Origin: Thermosipho atlanticus DSM 15807
Lineage (GTDB): Bacteria; Thermotogota; Thermotogae; Thermotogales; Fervidobacteriaceae
Reading direction: 5' to 3'
DNA: 64,000 bases
NCBI RefSeq assembly: GCF_900129985.1
Contig: NZ_FQXN01000003.1
Location: 204,451-268,450 of the forward strand
Shown in pieces: positions 63,006-64,000 of the stretch (positions are counted from its first letter, which is position 1; each line of letters starts with the position of its first letter). The position numbers and the translations under genes were made by a program. The notes under the pieces are model-generated. The model ran no database searches. It worked only from the letters and a program-made list of their open reading frames with translations, and was not told the DNA's origin.

Positions 63006-64000
63006 ATGAAAACTAATAAAAACTATTTTTTATTACTTCTTTCTTTAATTGTTTTAATTTCAATCTTTTTGGTAGGATGTTTAAAAATCAGTCCAGACAT
63101 TTTGGTCAGAACTGATACTACTTCTTTAGAGTTCATTGGCGAGTCACAAAAAGAAATCAAACTTTTAATTACTCCCATCAATGGGTTTACAGGAAATGTG
63201 GAAATTTCCTTAAATGATTCTAGCTTGTTTAATATTAACAACCTTTCCTTAAACATTCAAAATGAAAGATACGTAAGTGTGCAACTAATTAAACCAGATA
63301 ATACCCCTCCAGGTAGTTATAACATAAGCTTAAAAATTAAAACTGACTCATCGGTAAAATACGTTCCACTAATTATAAATGTTAGAGATTTTGAAATCAA
63401 AATTGTCAACCCAAACAATTCCCCCATTGAAGTATATCAAAATGTTCAAAGTGATTTTCCTGTTATAATTGAATCCTTAAATAAATTTAGCGATGATTTA
63501 GAATTAAAAATAGAAGATGAACAAGGGAATCCTTATTTTAGTTTCATAACTTTAGAACCATCAACTCTTACGTTAAATATGGAAAGAATCGAAACAATAT
63601 TTAAGGTGAAAGTTTCAGACACTTTATCCCCAGGACAATATAATTTAGTATTAAGTGCTAAAAGTAAAAAATACAATTTAGTTAGAAAATACAATTTTAC
63701 ACTAAATGTTATTGGTACGGAAAGTCAAGAAGCCACACCTTCATTCGAAGTAATCAGTGACACAAATAATTTCACTATTGAACAAGGTGGTTCCCAATCA
63801 GTTGGTATGACCATTACTCCAGCAAATGGCTTTACTGGTACAGTCAATTTCGAACTTCAAACCATAGCAGGCAGTACTGCTCCAACTGGTATATCAATTT
63901 CTCCGTCTGTAATTGACGTACCTGATAATCAATCTGTACCATTTACATTAACTATCTTTGTTGATTCATCCGTTACACCAGGAACTTACAACTTAAGAAT
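63006..64000 (+). CDS. Lipoprotein with repeated Ig-like domains, 3' end missing
   Basis: The frame is open from the ATG (AAAGGAGTGGGGG upstream) to the end of the window, at least 331 residues. A lipobox LVGC ends a hydrophobic signal of about 24 residues. Three beta-sandwich-like units of roughly 100 residues follow. The first and third share TPxNGFTGxV, at about residues 56 and 277, and units end in PGxYN (for example TPPGSYNIS, SPGQYNLV, TPGTYNLR). This suggests a surface-attached binding or stalk protein; ligand unknown. Confidence 0.8.
   Translation, partial: MKTNKNYFLLLLSLIVLISIFLVGCLKISPDILVRTDTTSLEFIGESQKEIKLLITPINGFTGNVEISLNDSSLFNINNLSLNIQNERYVSVQLIKPDNTPPGSYNISLKIKTDSSVKYVPLIINVRDFEIKIVNPNNSPIEVYQNVQSDFPVIIESLNKFSDDLELKIEDEQGNPYFSFITLEPSTLTLNMERIETIFKVKVSDTLSPGQYNLVLSAKSKKYNLVRKYNFTLNVIGTESQEATPSFEVISDTNNFTIEQGGSQSVGMTITPANGFTGTVNFELQTIAGSTAPTGISISPSVIDVPDNQSVPFTLTIFVDSSVTPGTYNLR

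Overview
The window is a very AT-rich, gene-dense bacterial segment that fits the order Thermotogales, most likely Thermosipho or a close relative. The main clue is an Omp-alpha-like protein (SLH domain, long coiled-coil rod, C-terminal membrane anchor), typical of the Thermotogales outer sheath. Other clues are a TGS-uridine kinase fusion, many ABC transporters, strong GGAGG-type ribosome binding sites with frequent TTG and GTG starts, and nearly every gene packed into overlapping operons. Genus assignment is inference. No rRNA, tRNA, insertion sequence or CRISPR array was seen.

Layout. 1-3221 (+): partial metallophosphoesterase, a membrane protein, cob(I)alamin adenosyltransferase and histidine ammonia-lyase, ending in a bidirectional terminator. 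12364-3269 (-): a compact run of 11 genes from RNase G through a TGS-uridine kinase, two envelope proteins, Hfq, HflX, an M23 peptidase and SAM synthetase to ribosomal protein S20. 12764-16335 (+): dCMP deaminase, beta and gamma subunits of a 2-oxoacid:ferredoxin oxidoreductase without an adjacent alpha subunit, a DgkA-type lipid kinase and Omp-alpha. 18250-16385 (-): transketolase. 18405-29477 (+): flavin reductase-like protein, methyltransferase, ECF-type ATPase, then a type IV pilus/secretion set (PilC, small membrane protein, PilM-like split by an in-frame stop, PilN-, PilO- and PilP-like, very large secretin), a MEMO-family protein and a double-HhH ComEA. This points to DNA uptake.

32369-29474 (-): rsmH, FtsL-like and class B PBP (division and wall). 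39347-32540 (-): adenine deaminase, xanthine dehydrogenase molybdopterin subunit, a PLP enzyme of unknown role and an 8-oxoguanine deaminase-like amidohydrolase, a probable purine breakdown unit. 43653-39519 (-): OppBCDF peptide importer. Then (-) uvrC, a membrane protein with gcvH, and feoB-feoA under a near-consensus promoter with a Fur-like box. 49127-50221: an HD-domain protein and a convergent small winged-helix-like protein.

50353-55217 (+): three exported proteins of unknown function in one operon, the least explained part of the window. 55885-55202 (-): 2H phosphoesterase. 56041-61885 (+): sugar ABC importer (binding protein, two permeases, ATPase) plus a GT4 glycosyltransferase; one permease carries a large coiled-coil insertion. 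61991-62845: DMT-family transporter. 63006-64000: 5' part of a lipoprotein with Ig-like repeats that runs off the window.

The strongest leads are the interrupted PilM-like gene, the oversized secretin, the purine cluster with its unassigned PLP enzyme, the permease with a coiled-coil insertion, the exported-protein operon, and a TGTTGAA-containing motif shared by control regions around 49-50 kb. I did not find an obviously new defence or mobile system.
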